Of a stretch of 64,000 nucleotides of DNA, positions 60,367 through 64,000 are shown piece by piece. The notes under the pieces are model-generated. The model was not told the origin of the DNA. It saw only the letters and a list, made by a program, of their open reading frames with translations, and did no database searches. Source of the DNA: Stictocephala bisonia. Taxonomy: Eukaryota; Arthropoda; Insecta; Hemiptera; Membracidae. The translations under genes were made by a program, and so were the position numbers. The first letter of the stretch is position 1, and each line of letters opens with the position of its first letter. The DNA is taken from positions 1-64,000 of the forward strand of contig JAQJVL010002160.1 in assembly GCA_035578905.1 (NCBI GenBank), written 5' to 3'.

Positions 60367-63063
60367 TCTTCCCTTCCGGGCCCCTATGGAGGCCCGTCTA
60401 TTATTCTTTAGTACTTGTGTTTTTGAAGAACTCTTCTAGGAATCGTACCGTAGATAATATGAGTTACTGCTCTATATCCATTTTACTCACCGGTCCAGGT
60501 TATGAACGTACCCCAAAATTGTGTTGTTAATGACAGCAATATTTTTAACTATACTAATTAATACGCACTCCAAAAAAATTTTAATACCTGTTTAAAGTGA
60601 AAATGCAAACCTTTCATCATAATGAACTATAGACATAAGTATTTATAATGTAAAGGAACGTCAGGCCTAAAATTAATAATACTGGTTTTATTTTATTCTG
60701 GATATTGTGGATTGCACTTACAAAATCCATAAAATACAACTGTTATAGGTTGTTTTATATGCCCTTGCGTAGTTAAATACGTTTTATAGACTTACTGTAT
60801 TTAACTAAAACCTATATACGAGACGCTAACTATAATTTGTTAGAATAATACCCACTATATACAAGATGTTGGTGTTTGATTTTTACAGTGATAACTCTTA
60901 TCACTAACTAACTAATATTAGTTTCCTTTTCGTAAATTCTGGTATTGACCTGTTAGTTCTTGACAAATTCAGGAACATTTCCGAAAAATACCCCTATCAT
61001 ATTTTTTTGACAAAGTTTAGTTACTTTTTAATAATGTTTTATCAAAATAATTCTTTAAGTTTGCTTAACGGATTTTCTAATATTATTAGAGTTGCTAACA
61101 ACTGTAAAACTGTAAGTGGGATTTAGTATCAAGTGTATGCATACATTACCTATGATTAAATTAAAATAATCAGTTTAAATCAATTTTAATCCAAAATGAA
61201 TGCATTATTGTTGACACATATATAAAATAACATGAATGTTGGTTCCATTTATCGTGTTACTATTATTTTCATCATATTAATATGACCAATAACAATATTA
61301 TTATTTATGGGTGTGGTATAGTATGATCCTATTGTGTTGTGGGTGGAAGGCCCGGACACTATATAAAATGATGGAAGTTCAATGTCGTGTGTAAGAAGTA
61401 ACAAGTTTTTCAATATGCGGGTAAGTAGTTGATTGATATGGCCAGTAAAAAAATCATTCCCATGTTTATATAACCCTTTCATGAACATATTTTTAAGGAT
61501 CCCTGTTCACCATTACCTGTATTTCTGTTAACATCACTTTTAAGATGTTTTCAAACTTATAAAGTTGTATATGTTGGAGAAGGCATATTAGTAAACATAC
61601 AGTTTTAGATTATTCAATATTAACCTAAATCTCTTAACTTGTGTTACTCATAACCTAACAAAATAGTGAGCCCTGATTTAAAACCAAATGCATGAACGTT
61701 TCCCTGATAAAAAACATTCATATTACTTGATAAGTTACTGACAAGGACCACTATTTATATTATATATTAGTTTAGTAAGCGTGTCAATTACTAAACTTAC
61801 TACATTGGACTTGCCTAATATATTTAAGTGTACAAATTAAAATTTATAATTAGCTATATATAATATCCTACCACCTAATACTATTAATTAATAATATTTT
61901 GCAGCTGTGTTTTAAAACCGAATGAAAATATTATATTATTTTTATGCCAAATTTATGAATGTAAAACTTGATATGAAATCGTAAACCAAGTAAATTTTAC
62001 AAGAGCTGTATCACTTCACCCATCTTTGTATTGAATAACAAGTTTCAAACATATTGTAAAGTAATTCATAATTTAGATGTAAAGTTTTGATAAAAATGTG
62101 ATTACCTAGGAAATGTAAGTGCCTATAATCGTTAAAGTCAAGTAGCCGTTTTAAATGTAGCGATATATTATACACTGTACACATGGTCAAGGTCTCCCTC
62201 GCAAATGCTGTAAATAATAATTTTAAAAATGTTTGAATGTAATCCTTTCATGCAAAGAGGTTAATATGTAAGTTATGTCCACAACATTGTCAGTACAGTA
62301 AGTTAATAGCAAGTTACTTATTGAAGTTTGACTGTGGCTTACAGTCAAATCTAAAATACTAAACTTTTTTCATTTTATCGTTTTTACTTAAGCATTATTA
62401 TTGTTAATAATTAATTTCCAAATTAAAATGAACACTATAAAGTATATTTACTAATTATAATATTACTTTACATAATTATCATTAACTATCATAAACACTG
62501 ATGTAATGAATAAAACATTATGAAACCATTACAATAATTGTGTTAAAGTAACAAGAACCTGTGGAAACCTATTTTACTTATAAGTATGATTTTATTGCTA
62601 TTTCAACCTTATCCTTGTTTCATGAGCTAAAACTATATTTAAAATGCAATTATTTACAAATACTTTATTAAACCTTCTTAGTTTTTGGTAAAACATGTCT
62701 TGTATCATTATTATTTATTCCAATGAATTTCTAAGAAATTACAGTAATTTAAATTCGATATTTACAGGTAAGCCAACATCGATAATGTGTTTATCTAAAT
62801 AATTATGTTTGTTAAAAAATGTACATTTCATGTGCAGACTGTGGTAACTGTTAATAAAAAGCTTGTTTTATTACAAGTAGCTAATGCATTTTTTATCCAT
62901 TTTCCATCCTTGTATAACAATATGATAGCATGGTTTAGTATGCATTATAAAATATTTGCTTTATCTATATAACAATTATAACTGTCTGGTATTGCTGTAA
63001 ACTTCAAATCAACAGACGAATATGTACAAGAGGAGGGAACAGTGTCAATGAAATGAAATCGTA
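60367..63063 (+). other. 3' UTR and downstream flank
   Basis: AT-rich non-coding. The first AATAAA I see after the stop is at 62509, with another at 62853; an ATTAAA lies at 61155. The true polyadenylation site is not determined. No further gene is recognised. Confidence 0.5.
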
Positions 63064-64000
63064 GGTGGACGGAGTGGTTAGTGTTAATTGTCTTCTATGT
63101 ACAGTGGACGGAGTGGTTAGTGTTAATTGTCTTCTATATACTGTGTACGGAGTGGTTAGTGTCAATTGTCTTCTATATACTGAGTACGGAGTGGTTAGTG
63201 TCAATTGTCTTCTATATACTGTATACGGAGTGGTTAGTGTTAATTGTCTTCTATGTACAGTGTACGGAGTGGTTAGTGTCAATTGTCTTCTATGTACAGT
63301 GGACGGAGTGGTTAGTGTCAATTGTCTTCTATGTACAGTGTACGGAGTGGTTAGTGTCAATTGTCTTCTATATACTGTGTACGGATTGGTTAGTGTTAAT
63401 TGTCTTCTATGTACTGTGTACGAAGTGGTTAGTGTCAATTGTCTTCTATATACTGTGTACGGAGTGGTTAGTGTCAATTGTCTTCGATGTACTGTGTACG
63501 GAGTGGTTAGTGTCAATTGTCTTCTATGTTCAGTAGGTGAAGTGGTTAATGTCAATTGTCTTCTATGTACAGTGTACGGAGTGATTAGTGTCAATTCGTC
63601 TTCTATGTACAGTGGACGGAGTAGTTAGTGTCAATTGTCTTCTATGTACAGTGGATGGAGTAGTTAGTGTCAATTGTCTTCTATGTACAGTGTACGGAGT
63701 GATTAGTGTCAATTCGTCTTCTATGTACAGTGGACGGAGTAGTTAGTGTCAATTGTCTGCTATGTTCAGTGGACGGAATGATTAGTGTCAATTCGTCTTC
63801 TATGTACAGTGTACGGAGTGGTAAGTGTTAATTGTCTTCTATGTACAGTGTACGGAGTGGTTAGTGTCAATTGTCTTCTATGTACAGTGGACGGAGTGGT
63901 TAGTGTCATTTGTCTTCTATGTACAGTGTACGGAGTGGTTAGTGTCAATTGTCTTCTATATACTGTGTACGGAGTGGTTAGTGTCAATTGTCTTCGATGT
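63064..64000 (+). repeat. 39-bp minisatellite, about 24 units, runs off the window
   Basis: Units of GTGTACGGAGTGGTTAGTGT plus CAATTGTCTTCTATGTACA. The period of 39 is divisible by three, so both strands carry long artefact ORFs. Some units carry one extra base (CAATTCGTC near 63595, 63712 and 63792). Confidence 0.93.

Noticed and set aside
63004..63987. ORFs of up to 196 codons at the right end
   Set aside because: Artefacts of a 39-bp repeat unit without stops; both strands are open.

Overview
The window is invertebrate nuclear DNA, most likely from an insect. It is AT-rich, it holds a multi-exon gene with GT-AG introns whose product has the sequence signature of insect kainate-type ionotropic glutamate receptors, it carries a short CCTAA-type (arthropod telomere-like) tract, and it contains Ty3/gypsy, Penelope-like and tRNA-SINE elements. 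I cannot name the species.

Layout. Positions 1-5470 are non-coding, with a tRNA-like SINE head and a 47-bp minisatellite. Positions 5470-10869 are a 94-bp tandem array of about 57 units. Positions 10870-20315 are a degraded minus-strand Ty3/gypsy LTR retrotransposon: two unequal LTRs, gag, protease plus a truncated RT, and integrase. Positions 20316-22530 are a Penelope-like element with long inverted arms and a broken RT/GIY-YIG ORF. Directly downstream, 22829-25174 is a higher-order tandem array whose unit is visibly derived from the Penelope tail. A 32-bp array follows (25321-26545).

The only host gene recognised is the 3' two-thirds of a plus-strand kainate receptor gene, 27990-60366. 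It covers part of the ligand-binding domain, all membrane segments and the cytoplasmic tail. The amino-terminal domain must lie upstream, outside the window. I placed ten exons. Two of them, at 33752-34009 and 36341-36727, are alternative versions of the same M1-to-pore exon. The first hard-codes Arg at the Q/R selectivity site. The second encodes Gln there and carries a 43-codon His/Asp-rich insertion in the M1-M2 loop. Both are phase 0-0 and join the same neighbours in frame. This exon pair is the most interesting biology in the window.

Most of the larger introns carry their own private tandem array (26, 30, 80, 60, 111 and 26 bp periods), and a 39-bp array lies beyond the gene. Arrays make up roughly 30 percent of the window. 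Most long ORFs inside them are artefacts of periods divisible by three.

Limits: exon borders are by eye from splice signals and family similarity. Transposon borders are approximate. All functional statements beyond sequence motifs are inference.
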